From: Epiperipatus broadwayi | Lineage: Eukaryota > Onychophora > Udeonychophora > Euonychophora > Peripatidae | Reading direction: 5' to 3' | NCBI GenBank assembly: GCA_028023455.1 | Contig: JAQFVV010012395.1 | Span: forward strand, 4,398,001-4,462,000 | Length of the DNA: 64,000 nucleotides | Shown here: in pieces, positions 1 through 13,138 of the stretch | Layout: the number at the start of each line of letters is the position of its first letter | Position numbering within the stretch: position 1 is the first letter of the stretch | Translations under genes and position numbers: made by a program | Notes under the pieces: generated by a model | Database searches by the model: none | What the model was told of the DNA's origin: nothing | What the model saw: the letters and a program-made list of their open reading frames with translations, nothing else

Positions 1-419
1 GGTCTCAGGTAGACACATATATGTTAAAATTAATCATATATTTTATTATTATATGACAATTCAAATATATTAATATTATATGATACAGGCACATCTGTGT
101 GCTGATATATAGGTATTTCATGTAAACCTATTGAAACCTATTTGTAAATTATAATGTAAAAGAGGGTATTCCTCAAAATCAGAAGGCTTAATTTAAATGT
201 ATAGCCATATTCTGAAGATCTTAATTTCATTTTTATTGTTATTAATAAATTAATATTTCAATGTTAAAGTTGTTCCAGTGAATTTATTCAATTGTAAATA
301 ATTTTAGAATATTATATATTGTATTATATCTTGTTCACTATAAGTTATAGGGAGCTTTTATTTCTGAGCTATATTCGTGCATAAAGGTCTGTTATATAAA
401 CGGGGGTTTATATTTAGTG
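1..419. other. AT-rich non-coding sequence
   Basis: No coding potential, RNA gene or clear repeat boundary seen. AT-rich intergenic or intronic DNA. Confidence 0.5.
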
Positions 420-780
420 TTTATGGATATCCAGTTGATGATGATCCTGAATTAGCACAAATGAGATATTTTTTTAAAGTCCATGCACTATGTTTTATTT
501 AGTTTAGTATTTATTAGAAATGAAGTTTATAGTTGGCCAGTACATTAATGGTATTAAGTGGCCAGAGTATTGATGATGATCAGCATGTTTAGTATCCCAG
601 CATTATTGTTTTTATTGTCATATATTCTTATGGATTAGCACTTAAGTTTGTGCATCCAAATTATAGTATAAATAATCTGTCCTAAGTTGGAAAGTGCTAA
701 ATAATTAGCCTGGTCTATAATGGATCATTTTCAAATCCAATCACAAGATTGACTGTTGATTTATTTTTATTGTTGATCAT
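420..780 (+). repeat. Dispersed repeat B, copy 1
   Basis: Diverged but collinear match to the reverse complement of about 25470-25810. Shared blocks include one around 'agttggccagtacat', one around 'gtggccagagtattgatgatg', and the run 'gtctataatgga' followed by 'caaatc'. It has no open frame and no polymerase III box that I can see. Ends are undefined because only two copies were compared. Family unknown. Confidence 0.6.
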
Positions 781-2542
781 TCATGATGATAAATGATTAT
801 TACTTTGGTGTAATGCTGGTGAATTTATAGTTAGTTCTGTGCTGATCTCTTATTATATTCATGCACGTTCCCCTCATAATTCCTTTGATATTTAATTTTA
901 TATTTTGTTTATTTGGGAATAATTATGGTTTCCCATCTCATAATTCAGCCCTAATATGGTGTACTGTTACAAATGGCTACCCAATAGTGGGAACTTATAA
1001 CCCCAGATTCTCCACATATTAACCTCAAAAAATTTCCATACTTTTACAATATACATATAACAAACCCACACACATGCCTAAAAATACTATCATTTTTCAA
1101 GAAGATAGAAAAAGTAAACGATAAATACAGGAAAAGTACTAGGAACCTATTAAAATAAGACAATGCAATAAATTACTATTCAATTTAAATATATTCAAAA
1201 TATAACATATCTGTTAAATTTAAATATAATTCTGATATTATAGTTGAAAATATTCCATAACTATTATCTGCAAACTTTTTATGAGTATGTATTGATATGA
1301 CATTAATATTACAATAATTGAAATAAAATCCTTGTTTTTACTTCACCTTCTTTTTGCAGTAAAGCGCAATTTAAAACTTATCACAATAATTATAAATGTT
1401 TAAAAAATTGGATTTATTTAAAAAATTAACTATTGTTTTATTTTTATTTAATTTTACAAATAAATAAAAAAATAATTACAATAGTTAATTTAATCAGAAA
1501 AAAAGTCACTTGTTAATCTATAAAATTAAAGTACTGCTTGGGGGGGGGGGGGAGATTGGGAATTGAACAATGTTGATTCTGAGAATGCTACTGCGATTAA
1601 ATTTTTAAAAATATAAATAAGTGCTCGATAAATTATTTTTTGATAGTAAGATTCCATTTTATATTCTTAAGTAAAATACTAAATGTAAAAAAAAAATTTG
1701 AAAGGAATATAATGATAGAAATCACAAAGATGTTCTTGGAAAATTAGATTATGTTAAATACACTGAACATATTTTATTATTTATAATTAATATTTATGAA
1801 AATTTAATTATCAGAATATTAGTGAATAATAAGCAAATATTTGTAAGTCATTTCAAAGTAAAAGAAAAAACAATCCAATGGATCTAGGAAAAAATAATGC
1901 TAACTATGTATGGGAAAATTAAATAAAAAAGGATGAATAGAGATTTCATTACATATATATCTTAAATTATTTCAGAACTAGTCATTATGAAATCTAATAA
2001 TTTCCTTAAATGGCATCTATTAATAAAAAAAATTGCGTGTCTAAAAAGTTGATAAATGTGTACATTAAATTTTCTACCAGAAGGAAGTTGAGATAAGAAA
2101 CCAATATGATACTACAATAAAAAAAAATTGCTAGAGAATCATTCTGCTATCCTTTAAAAATTTATTATATCATTTCACATATATATTATTTTATTTTCTA
2201 AAAAAAATAATTGACATTAATTGGAATAAAAAAAAAAGTTGAGTTTAAAATTTATAAAATATTTTTTGTTAGTTAAATAATTCTTACCACTTGACTATTT
2301 TTAACGGCTCTTTCTTAGGCATTATACCATTAATCCAATCATTTAGATATTGGAATTGATCTACCAACTTAGCTTTTATACCTTTTTGAACAGAACTTTT
2401 TACCTGAGTTACTCCAGAGATTGCTTCTTTTTCATCAAATCTAAAAATAGACAATTTTTTATAATCATAAAAGATATTCTATAATTTGATTAAAATAGCA
2501 AAACATTTATTACTTTACAATCCTAACAATAAATATTTAAGA
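781..2542. other. Gene-free AT-rich stretch
   Basis: No gene seen. Contains an AT-rich imperfect inverted repeat around 1424-1490 (arms of about 17-20 bp ending in 'aattaactattg' and its complement), a run of 13 G at 1540-1552, and many A/T homopolymers. Nothing else is supportable. Confidence 0.5.
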
Positions 2543-2769
2543 GCAATTTATTCATTGTACTTTAAACACTTTTTAGCAAAAAAAATTTATTGTACATATA
2601 TGCATACACAATCTTAAAACATCACATGATCACTATCTTCCATGCTTGCTCATAACTGTAGTTAAAATAGGCAAATCTCTCTCCATACAGTAGTGCCATT
2701 CTAAGCAAGACAGAGTAATCAATGGATGCCAGAAGGCTTGTGCGTAAAATCCCTATCTAGTGCCTAGTC

Positions 2770-2828
2770 ATCCAATATCCCTAAACTAGTTTCTGGCTTA
2801 TGGCCTTCGTCAGTGAGGAGCCTTGGAT
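2770..2828 (-). ncRNA. Hammerhead-like ribozyme motif, family A copy 1
   Basis: Read on the - strand, the core CUGACGA (2807-2813) is followed by a small stem II (GGC...GCC flanked by an A opposite A), then GAA and the palindrome ACUAGU as stem III (2785-2790). The predicted cleavage triplet is GUU, ending at 2784. Outer stem I pairs AUCCAA with UUGGAU across an internal loop. The family is type I, with stem I open. Cleavage is not demonstrated. The unpaired A next to stem II is unusual for hammerheads. Confidence 0.55.
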
Positions 2829-2998
2829 CTGAGAGCATTGCACCTAGATCTTAGGATCTAATGCAACCCTCCAGCAGCCACCTTTTAACTATCAGTGTGT
2901 TTTCAATTTTATTCTCATAGTTTAGTAGTTATGTAGAGTTAAAAAGTGGCTGCTGGAGGGTTACATTAGATCCTAAGATCTAGGTGCAGTGCTCTCAG

Positions 2999-3056
2999 AT
3001 CCAAGGCTCCTCACTGACGAAGGCCATAGCCAGAAACTAGTTTGGAAATATTGGAT
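2999..3056 (+). ncRNA. Hammerhead-like ribozyme motif, family A copy 2
   Basis: The core CUGACGA (3014-3020) is followed by a GGC/GCC stem II with loop CAUA. GAA and the palindrome ACUAGU follow (stem III, 3036-3041), and the predicted cleavage is after GUU at 3042. Stem I pairs AUCCAA (2999-3004) with UUGGAU (3051-3056). The inner part of stem I (UCCUCA against UGGAAA) has two mismatches. Confidence 0.55.
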
Positions 3057-3166
3057 GAGTAGGCACTAGATAGGGATTTTATGCACAAGCCTTCTGGCAT
3101 ACATTGATTACTCTGTCTTGCTTAGAGTGGCACTACTGTATGGAGAGAGTTTTGCCTATTTTAACA

Positions 3167-3219
3167 TACACAATCTTACATTTCGATTGTCCTGCAGTCT
3201 TCTTCAGAGCTATGATGTA
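3167..3219 (-). ncRNA. Hammerhead-like motif in the left arm of the 2.5-4.6 kb foldback
   Basis: Inverted copy of the motif at 4533-4585. The CUGAAGA core and GAAAUGUA are kept, and stem II has one mismatch (GACUG against CAAUC). The outer stem I pairing UACAU/GUGUA is kept with one G-U pair. It is more decayed than its partner. Confidence 0.4.
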
Positions 3220-4532
3220 ATGAACAAAATCAAATCAAATATATAAATAATACCATAAAAAATGTAAACAATAAAAAAATATAAATATAACAAAACATAA
3301 TAAAACTGAAATAAATATAATCAAACCCAAATAAAATAATCCAGTTAATGTAACATAAAATATACAATATAAAGTAAATATAAATTATATATGTACATTC
3401 CTAACTGTATATTTATTATATATATATACATGAACAACTACTAATTTAAATAGATTATTTATTTTTATTATTTTTAATAATCTCAGAATTACTTCTATTC
3501 CTTATAAACTTAAACTTTAATTTTATTAGCTCCATCTTAATAAAATACTTAATTTTATTTTCTTATAATTCTCAGTTCAATTTTAATTCATTATTAAAAT
3601 TCTTTTTAATTTTTAAATCATGTAATATCTATTATTTTTTTAATCATTCTTCTGATATTAATAATATTTTATATATATTTTTTAAATCTAAAAACTATAA
3701 ATATTGTAATCTTTTAACTTAATTTTTACTTTAATTTTTTAAAAATAGAAAAAAAATGTTTTTTTTTTAAATTATCTTATACCCTAGCTCGCTCTATTAC
3801 ATGAAAAAAACCTTAGCATAATACTTACATATAAAACAGTGTAACATAAATTTATAAGTGAGTTATATAATAATAATAATAAAAGTTAAAGGATATATAT
3901 ATAAAAATAAAGAGTTTTAGTGACTACAGATATAGTTAGTTTGAATAATATGTAATAGAAGGAGCTAGGATATACAATAATTTTTAAAAAAAGTTTTTTT
4001 TTTTACTTTTAAAAAATTAAAGTAAAAGTAGGTTAAGTTAAAAAATTACAATATTTATAGTTTTTAGATTTAAAATATATATATAATATTATTAATAATA
4101 AAAGAATGAATAAGAAAATAATATATATATGATTTAAAAATTAAAAAGAATATTAATAAGTGAATTAAAGTTGAACTGAGAATTATATGAAAATAAAATT
4201 ATTAAGTATTTTATTAAGGCGGAGCTAATAAAAGTAAAGTTTAAGTTTATAAAGAATAGAAGTAATTAGAAGATTATTAAAAATAATAAAAATGAATAAT
4301 ATATTTAAATTAATAGTTGTTCATGAGTATGCATATATACAGTCAGGAATACACATGTACAATTTACATTTATTTTATATTGTATATTTTATTTTATATT
4401 AACTGGGTTATTTAATTTGGGTTTGATTGTATTTATTTCAATTTTATTATGTTTTGTTATATTTTATGTTTTTTTTATTGTTTACATTTTTAATGGTATT
4501 ATTTATATAGTTATATATTTTATTTTGTTCAT

Positions 4533-4585
4533 TACACCATAGCTCTGAAGAAGACTGCAGGACAGTCGAAATGTAAGATTGTGTA
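4533..4585 (+). ncRNA. Hammerhead-like motif in the right arm of the foldback
   Basis: Core CUGAAGA at 4545-4551, one extra A, then a five-pair stem II (GACUG/CAGUC, loop CAGGA) and GAA at 4568-4570. Stem III is minimal: A4571 can pair only with U4574 across UG. The predicted cleavage follows GUA at 4575. Stem I combines AGCU/AGAU (one G.A mismatch) and UACAC (4533-4537) with GUGUA (4581-4585). All invariant core bases are present. With such a small stem III, activity would probably need a tandem dimer (inference). Confidence 0.5.
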
Positions 4586-4648
4586 TGCATATATGTACAA
4601 TAAAAGATTTTTGCTAAAAAGTGTTTACCTTACAATGAATAAATTGCA

Positions 4649-6390
4649 TTTATATAAGATATAGCAAAATAAAGGAAGTGTTGAATTTGGTAATATTTCT
4701 GAAATATTTAAAAGAATATCAAAATTAATTTGTATGAATGTGTAAATATATATCAAATTCTCTATACAGCAACAAGTTGTATTAAGGCAACAGAGTACTA
4801 TGAACAAATAATAATATTTGGTCATCATCGATTGCAGTTTGTCATTACTTGCTAGCCTCTTAACATAAATGATTCTAATATTTCAAATCATAAATTATCA
4901 ATTGTAAATCTTTTGGTTATGTCAATTTTAAAAGTATTTTTTAAAAAAGAATTGAAATAACTATTTTAATAATTTATCAAATTTTGACACCTAATAATTT
5001 TTTTAAAAGTATAAAATATTTTATCAATTAGAAAAATAAGTTTGTGAGAATGATAGAAGAAAAGAATTATGAACATAGGCATGGTGATGGTGTTAAGTAA
5101 CATGGGCTCACTTGAAGAGTATAGGTCGTTCATGAGCATGAATAATGAGAGAAGATGATGTGACTTTCCATGCTGGTGGATGGTTGTGATACATGGGAGA
5201 TGAGATGAAAGATCCACTGATAAAAATCAAAAAAATAAATTCCTACTGTATCTTTATCTGTTTTTAGATTGCAGCACAAATTTATTAAGAAAATATTTAA
5301 ATAAAAAATGTTTTCAATTTAATGAAAATTTTTAAATATTAAGTAATGTGATACTGAAAAGTAATAAATGTTCCAAAACAAGCAGAAAAATTAAAGTAAT
5401 TCTGCTTCAAAAAAATTAAAGCTAAGAAAAAGAAATTGGTCTGCAGAAAAAAACAACCATGATGCCATTTTTAACTGCATTTTCAAAGAAAGTCATAAAA
5501 ATAAAAAAAATTCAGTTACAGGAATCACAAGACTTTGCTAAAGAGCAGAGTTTATGACTCATTGTTAATAAGAAAACAATAAGAAAAATCTACACAAAAT
5601 ACAGTAAAAATAAAGCCACTGCCATTAAATGATGTAATTCTACAAATAAAGAGAGAAATAAATCACAGTGATTTCCAAAAAAGAAAATAAAAAAAACCCA
5701 CAAATATTATTAAAAAATTTAATTAATTAATTATAAATAAAATATCTCACAGTGATTTATAATTCCTAAAATTTGAAATTGAATTAGAATGTGATAAATT
5801 TGCTATAGCATTACATAAAAACTGTGAACTATAGACATCTAACTAACAAAATGTTATGTGTACAATTTAAAAGTGAAATAGATGGATAAATTTCTAATTA
5901 ATTTTGATAACTTAACAGATAACTCTTCTAGAAGTCATACCATTAAGAGCTACCTTGCACGACTTTCATAAAATTAAATATATATTGCTGAAAGATAATT
6001 CTTCAATGACTCAATATACCTATAAAATTACTAACTGAAATAAATTAAAATGATGGTCTATTTATGATCTCTGATTCAGATCATATAAAATGCTTAGAAA
6101 GATAAATCACATTTGATCATTACCATTCAGTATTAATTAAACTTCATGTAAAGTTTTTTTTTCAGAATTAAAATATCATTCAAAAATACAATATGGAAAC
6201 TTAAATCATTGATAAAGAATATGTAAATAACATAAAAGACCCAAATCCAATATTTTATGGATGTGGAATGTACACAATTCTTCTCTTTCAATAAAAACTC
6301 ATAAAATTCATGACTGAGTTGAGATTACTGCCATGAAGCATGAGCTAATCCATGTACTAACATAATTTGTGGAAATATAATCTTAAGATA
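4649..6390. other. Gene-free AT-rich stretch
   Basis: Only short chance reading frames with low-complexity translations. No gene, RNA or repeat boundary can be supported. Confidence 0.5.
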
Positions 6391-6587
6391 ATAATCAGAA
6401 AATAATAAATTCTTTACAACAGCTATATAAATATCAAAATTGTTTATACATTAAAAGTCTTTTTCAGCACCTGATTTGGTGCCCTTTTCAAATGTTAATA
6501 ACCAGGTGCTGAAAAAGGCTTTTAATGCATAAAAAAATTTGATATTTATATAGCTGTTGTAAAGAATTTATTATTTTCTGATTATTA
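6391..6587. repeat. Small foldback with 83-85 bp arms
   Basis: Arms 6391-6473 and 6503-6587 are nearly perfect inverted copies around a 29-bp spacer. The arm sequence contains 'acaacagctatataaatat' and 'ctttttcagcacctg'. The same arm motif ends the larger foldback at 59.6-60.6 kb, so both belong to one family. Confidence 0.85.
6447..6496 (-). ncRNA. Hammerhead-shaped motif with U3-A8 core
   Basis: Read on the - strand the core is UUGAAAA (6485-6491) instead of CUGANGA. The two departures are at positions 3 and 8, which pair with each other in the hammerhead fold, so U-A replaces C-G. Stem II has five Watson-Crick pairs plus a G-U (GGCACC with GGUGCU). GAA follows, then a three-to-four pair stem III, triplet UUA, and stem I pairs ACAU with AUGU. 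No variant of this kind is known to me as active, so catalysis is uncertain. Confidence 0.4.
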
Positions 6588-9500
6588 TTTTATAGAACAG
6601 CATAAAGATATTTATTCTTTTCCAATTTTGATAATATTAAGATAATAAAAAGTAAACCAACTAAATAGCTGCCACCAAAGTAATAAATGTCATGAGTATA
6701 TCTATTATAATTATAATTAGGAGGAAAGAACTACAATGCTTCCATTGTGATTGTATAGGCTATGTCGCTTCCTAAATATTTTCCAAGAAATTATAATAAT
6801 TGTTTGAAATTTTGATAGACTTGGTAATAACTTTGCATAATAGAAAGAGTTGAACTGAAATACTCAGTCACCATGCTCAGGAAGAAAATGAATTTTAAAA
6901 GAATGATAATACCATCAATAAGGCAATATAGATGAAATTGTAATCTTCTCAACAAATGAACTTACTTAGAACTAGATCTCTTCATTCCATCTAAAAATTT
7001 TCCAGGGCTTGTGACTTCTTTGCTAATTTACATATTGAAGTGGAGGCTAACACAAAAATGTTCTATTTACAATCAACCTGTAAAATCTCACCTATAATAA
7101 AAGCATTGTAATTGTGCCTTATTTCATTGTGCACATTAAAACTATGTTTCTATGAATCAACTGTGCCCTCTGACGTTGGTGTTATGAAGCCAAGGAACAT
7201 TTTCTCAGTGAACTTATTCTTAAATCTAGAATCCTGTTATAGACATGATCATTGCCCCTTTTGTTTTCTTATGTTTATATCTGTATTTTTTTATATATTT
7301 ATTTATAGTTCCTATATGTCCATATTCAAAATATTTATACCCTGCATTGTTTAGTACAGTTGTAGAGTGAGACCTGAGAGTTAAAATTTCCGAATCAAAG
7401 CTCTTACTAATTCTTCATGCTTGAACATCATGAACTTCCCAGCAACTATTTTAATATTTTCATTTTTAGTCTACAATCTTTTTTACTATATGATTTTTTT
7501 GTATATATATATATGTTGTTTTGTTTTTTTTTTAAAAAAAACTATTTTTATTATAAATAGAGCACATTATTAAAAAGTTTTTTGGTATCATCTACTCAGC
7601 TATCTACACTCCATTTTCTTTTGTTGCTTTAAAATACGGCTCCTATGTTGCCAAATAATTCTGGGATAATAATTCATAAATTTAAGATTCGATGTACTTT
7701 ACGTAAAGAGTTCAAAAAATTTTACAACAGAAAACTAAGATTCCCGCCACTATGCATTACAATACTTTTTTTTTTTTTTTTGTTTAACTTGTTAAAAATA
7801 TATTTAAAAATAAACTTTGTATTCTTCATTGACCATATTGTTAAAATGTTTTTATTTTAAAAACAATAGGAAACATTAGACTTGGAGGGGTTCATTTAAA
7901 TTATTTTATTACTTTTTATTTAGTTTTTAAATGAAAAAAAGTAGAAATAAATATTATTACGTTCCTCATTTAGAGACCTTAGGTCATATATGTGATGGAG
8001 AAAAGAAAGTAAGGAGAAATTTAGAAAGATTTTGCATTGTTCATCATGCATATTGTCAATAAATTACTGGGTTCAAAACAAAAGTGACAATGTCTTTTAT
8101 TTTTGGATTTTTGTGAAGTCAAATAGTAAATAACTATCAGGTGGGTAGTGGGAATCCAAATAAATAAGAAAGAAGTTTCATTTAAGCTTTTTTTTTTTTT
8201 TTGCTGTAGTTGTTAATTTGTTGCTGTTGTTTCAAAGTCAGTCAGTTCATTTTTATTTGGATTGTTGGTTTAAACTGTATTTTGTATTGAATGTAGCTGA
8301 CAATTACTATTTTCATCAAAGTCAACAACACTTCCACAATTCATCATCTTTCCTTCTCTCTCTCCCTCTCCTCATTTTTTAAAAGCAAATAAGGAAGAAG
8401 AAATTTAAAAATTTTCAAGACAAATAAAGATAAAAATTCCAAAATAAATCTTTCAATTACAAACACTAAAAAAGGTTATTTGAAATTATACATCAATTAA
8501 TTTTGTAAGTCAATATTAGGTAGTATTACATTGAGAAATCCAAACAAACCATGGAAACTTAAGAAATTTTACTCCCTTCCTCTCCCATTCTCTCAAGACA
8601 AAAGAAGAAATTGAAAATAACAACTAATATTAAAAGTTTGAAGAAAAAAAAAAGATTTGTCAATGAAAAGTAATAACAGGTTTTAGATTTCACTTTGAAT
8701 TTATATATTACATAAATCTCTTTTCAAAATCTGAAGAATCTTCAATTAATCAATAAGTTATCCAGTATTCAGTCATGATATCAAAGTAGTGTTTTAGCCA
8801 ATTAAAGAGAAAATGAAATGTAAATAGTTGACTAGATCTTGTACCAGTTTTCCTCCTTAATGTCATGTGATGTTAAATAAAGATTACAACTTGAATATTT
8901 TTTTGATTTCAGAGATTTTTTTAATCCAATAAAAATTTCCATTAAATATTAATTCATTATAACAAATATGGAAAAGTTTTGGAAAATTCATATTTCATTT
9001 ATAAATATTTCCATCACCACCAGAAATTCATCTTCTTCAGTCTAGCAAATCAGCTTGCAACCTTGAAACCATAAGATCAGAATTATGTTTTATGTTATTT
9101 GATAAAGGTTTTTATTTTAAAAAAAAACTGGCTGTATTCATTATTCTTTTTTTTTTTCATTTTTTAATTGCATTTTAATGAGGTAAAAAGCTTATTGAAA
9201 TTGTCTTTGTTTGGTCTAATGCAGCAATAAACTGTCAGATTGGAATGTAAGTTCTCAAATAGATTCTAGTTCAGACATTTCTGATGCTAACTTCTCATGA
9301 ACTTTTGAACTATAAAGCCATTTAATTGTGTGTGTGTATACATAGATTTAAAATAGAATTATTGAAATAAAGTGTGTTAGAAAAGTGGAATAGCCGTTAT
9401 TACAGAATATTGATTACAATACTGATAATAAGTAATCTCAAAAATACCTCCAGAAAAGAACACACACATATATAAATATTATTAATGTTATGAAAAATGT

Positions 9501-10190
9501 AGTAGAAATAATTAGTTGTGAAAGCCTTGAATTAACTATGAGATTATCAATAAAATGCAAGATAAGACAGAAAATATAAATACAGAAGAAATTAGAAGTA
9601 TGCAAAAATATAAATAGTAAAATGAAATCTAACAGATGTAATAAGACAAAGAAACTTATAAAAGAATACTGTGATATAGAAATAGCATAAATAGGTTTGT
9701 TTTAATGCTTACAATATACAGTAGAATAAAATAATTTGAAGGAAAAGCATGGATGCAAAAATGAAACAAAGATTAATATAAGTTTTAATTAAAATATATA
9801 TATATTGCAGAAAAAAAAAAAGTAATTTATATGAGAAAAATAATAAGATCTCACTTGCATTACTGCAAGAGGGGAGAAGAATACAGATGAATAAAATGAA
9901 TTATGCAATAATGAAAGAGAGAGTTGGAATAGTATAACTGAGATGAAAATTATTAAAACAAAAATTGATGAAACTGATTGAATTACTATTTACGATTAAA
10001 AAATGCATTGAGATGATAAGTTAATGTAGACTCATGACAAACCTAATAGATTTTCTTTTAATACCTATGATTCCTTTAGAAAAAAGACCTAATGCAGGAA
10101 AGTGTGAATAATGTTTAATCTCATATGTAGCTAATGAATGAATGGATTTTTATCTAAAAAAAATTATATTTAGAACAGATAGAGGCAAAA
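6588..10190. other. Gene-free AT-rich stretch
   Basis: No convincing coding region on either strand. Several long T runs (around 7770, 8188 and 9147) and a pyrimidine tract at 8345-8375. Nothing else is supportable. Confidence 0.5.
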
Positions 10191-10199
10191 CATATAGCA

Positions 10200-10560
10200 G
10201 GTAAAAGGAGTTTGTCTCACTGATCTTGAAAAAGCATTTTTAAAGAACATACAAAGTTATATTATTTAAATTTTAAAGAAAAAAAAGATATAGATGGAAA
10301 GATGAAGTGATTACAAATGAGTCAATGAATTTTGTAACATATAAAGTTTTCTTACAAGGTAGCTACACAGATAATTGTAAGATAAGTATTTTCAATTTCC
10401 TTAATATTCAAGAATAAATCGCTAAATTAATTGTTCTGATATGGTAAGAGTTGGAATTAGTGATAGAATTTTTTATTATATAGCTTTGCTGATGACATCC
10501 AGTATTTGCAGATAGTGAGAATGAATCAACAAAATGTTAAGTAGGACTGATAATATTAAT
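10200..10560 (+). pseudogene. Decayed reverse-transcriptase relic of a non-LTR retrotransposon (weak)
   Basis: Translation in shifting frames gives 'GVCLTDLEKAF', like the palm motif A of LINE reverse transcriptases ([YF]xDLxKAF), and about 250 bp later 'YSFADDIQYLQ', like the catalytic (F/Y)ADD motif. The order and direction fit a reverse transcriptase. Stops and frameshifts are frequent and the spacing is shorter than in an intact domain. The match rests on two short motifs, so chance remains possible. Confidence 0.4.
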
Positions 10561-10619
10561 AATTGCTGTATGATCAGGTGAGTATCACATGATACTCCAG
10601 TAACAAAGTGAAAGGTTGG

Positions 10620-12339
10620 GACATTTCCATTCAACTGTCAAAATTTAATTTTTAAATATTTTTCTTCACTTTCAATTGATTTGCTTTGAGACCATCTTCT
10701 CACCTGTATACTAAACTACATAGGCCAAATAAAAATTTTTTAAATTTATAAAAAGTTTAAGTGAAAACAATAAGTACATCTAAGTCTAAAACGATAAACA
10801 TACACTAGACAATACAAGACAAGCAAGTTAATGTTTTTCAGTACTTAGTAAAGAAAAATTGTAAATGATAAGAAATTTAAAGAGCAGACTAAAAGCTTTG
10901 AAATATCAATTTGGCAGAAAATGGAGAAAGTTGAAAGTATAAAGCCGAGAATATACAATAGCAAAAAAATAATTATTTATTGAAAAAACAATGAAAAAAA
11001 ATTAATTATGTATAATTCAAGACGCAGAGATATTTTAGAAATAAATAAGTTTTGACTATACAAGTTTTCTGGCTATATACTAAAATAGGTAAATAAAAAA
11101 TAAAGAAAGAAATAATGTTAACAAAAGTACCCAGGTTTTAATTTTTTTTTTTAATGAAAGTTGCAAGCAATTTATTTATTTCATTCTTACTTCATACCAA
11201 CAAGATTCGTACTTTTAAAAAATGCAATTAGTTAAAACTAATTTGTAACAATTAATAAAGATACCCAGATTTGTTACATGTAATCTTGAATAGCATTGCT
11301 AAAAAAAAAAAATTGTGATAGATGCCAGTTTTTTTAGTTTTTATTTTTAGAGAATTTTCTTGTTTTGACAAAGCTGTATCTCCGTAGTCAAGGATTTTTG
11401 GATCACCTCAATTAGCAAAAACTCTGCTTAGCAGTATTCCAGAAAGTTAAGCTGATTAGAAATGCATTTTCAGTTATTTAAGAAGCAGCCATTTTGCAAA
11501 TTATTATACACAGCTAATATGAAAAACCATGCAATAGCTAAAAATCTCACTATGCTGGGATGAAAAATTTGATTAGTATACTTCAGCGGATATCAATTTT
11601 AAAAGTGTGTCATTCTTGCATGCATCAAACCATTGATGAACTAGATCAAGCAGTAATTATAGTCTTTCATAAGATTTTTATCAGCCTATCCATGATGAAT
11701 GCATAATCTAGTCACGCCACCATTCTACCTGGAGAAGAATTCAAGAAAAGTACATCAAATGAAGCCTTAAATTTTCCTAATAAAATAGTCTTATTAGATC
11801 AAATTTTCAAACGGATTCAAACCAATGTTTAATCAGTTAATGATTTAAATAAGAATTTTGATGATGTGGTAAGATCAATTTTAATTTACAATAAAAGGCT
11901 TTCACAAAATAATAATTATAGCAAAATTAAAATTAATAATAATTTTCTCTGAATAATTTTAACATTTCTCCATCCCTACTCCTTAAATATGTATTTAATT
12001 TTTTTTTTTAACATTAAGTTTTTTTGGAATGCTAGAGCAAATAGATTTTATGATTAATTTCATATTCAATTATTAGTGTTTAATGTTAATTATAACTTGT
12101 ATATAGCTGTTTATCGATTGATTTATATTTCTGCCAATCTTTATTTGTATTATTAGAGTTATAATTGAATAATAATAATGGCATGATTCTTTTACATTGA
12201 ATGTTTGGAGTTCATAAGTTGAATTCAATCTCATTAAATGAATTTTCTCAAATATGAATACATATCCACCTAAATATATATATGTGAAAATAATAAATAT
12301 ATGAATAAAAAAATATAAAAAATATACAAATCATCATCA
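10620..12339. other. Gene-free AT-rich stretch
   Basis: No gene or RNA can be supported. A/T homopolymers only. Confidence 0.5.
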
Positions 12340-13138
12340 TTATCATTATCAACCATTATCAATTCACTGCAGGATAAAGATTTCTCCAAGTTCAATCCAT
12401 CTTCTCCGATCTTTATCTTCTCTTCTCCACATCATCCCTGCACACTTTATTTCATCCATCCATCTCACATGTGGTCTCTTTCTGGGTCTTTTACAATCTC
12501 TTGGAATCCAGTTTAAGATTTCAATTATCCATCTATCATCATCTCTACTAGCAATATGTCCAGCCCAACTCCACTTCAGTCTTTTAATTTTTTCAATGAA
12601 GTCAGTAACACCTGTTTGTTCGCTTACCCATATATTGTTTTCGATCTCTTCTTGTTAACTCCTAACATGCATCTCTCCATACTTCTTTGAGTAGTCTGAA
12701 GTCTCTGAATTGCTCTTCTATTAAGTGTTCAAGTCTCAGATGCATAAGTAAGAACTGGTAAAACACATTTATTAAAAATCTTCCTTTTCAAATACATAGG
12801 CATATTTCCTTTTAGTATCAAGTTATTTCTACCAAAAGCACTTCAACCAAGTTTAATTCTATGATTAATTTCATTCATTGTGTTTCCATCTGTATTAATA
12901 ATCCGACCAAGGTATTTGTAGCTGTTAACTTCTTCTAACTCATCATAATCAATCCTTATTTTCATATTTTGAGAAAATCCATTGAACATTACTTTAGTCT
13001 TTTTAACATTTATCTTTAGTCCTACTTTCATCTGATAACTTCTGTAACATTTTCTGCAGCTCTAAAGCATTATTTGCAAAGACAATTACAAATGACTTAA
13101 ATAATCTCCACTTACTTTCACCTCTTTAGTTTCCCATT

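Larger units (their letters stand above)
2617..3164. mobile_element. Foldback copy of repeat family A, with 14-bp target duplication
   Basis: Two inverted copies of family A (arms about 2667-2890 and 2945-3163) with a short spacer. The insertion is flanked by exact direct repeats 'catacacaatctta' at 2603-2616 and 3165-3178, which marks it as a discrete insertion into the older foldback. Each arm contains one hammerhead-like motif (2770-2828 on the - strand, 2999-3056 on the + strand). Family A recurs at 18.3, 20.7, 27.7, 28.7-29.5, 34.4, 40.7, 58.4-58.9 and 63.2 kb. It is non-coding. Confidence 0.8.
2543..4648. repeat. Long foldback with a second element nested in its left arm
   Basis: A large imperfect inverted repeat. 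The inner arms are about 3179-3802 and 3950-4590, separated by about 150 bp. The outer ends (about 2543-2616 and 4575-4648) also pair: 'gcaatttattcat' on the left against 'atgaataaattgc' on the right. The left arm is split by a 548-bp insertion (2617-3164). Both arms carry the same hammerhead-like motif near their outer part. There is no transposase frame. The arrangement resembles inverted Penelope-type terminal copies, which is inference. Confidence 0.85.

Noticed and set aside
420-780. Hammerhead motif in repeat B ('ttgatgatgatc' region)
   Set aside because: No GAAA partner and no stem II or stem I pairing could be drawn.
1540-1552. G run (and C run at 18023-18034) as telomeric or G-quadruplex signal
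   Set aside because: Single homopolymers without repeat units; no telomere repeat and no four-run quadruplex.
12300-12360. Simple repeat rich in ATT/ATG as an independent microsatellite
   Set aside because: It is the usual tail of the RTE element whose 3' end lies here.
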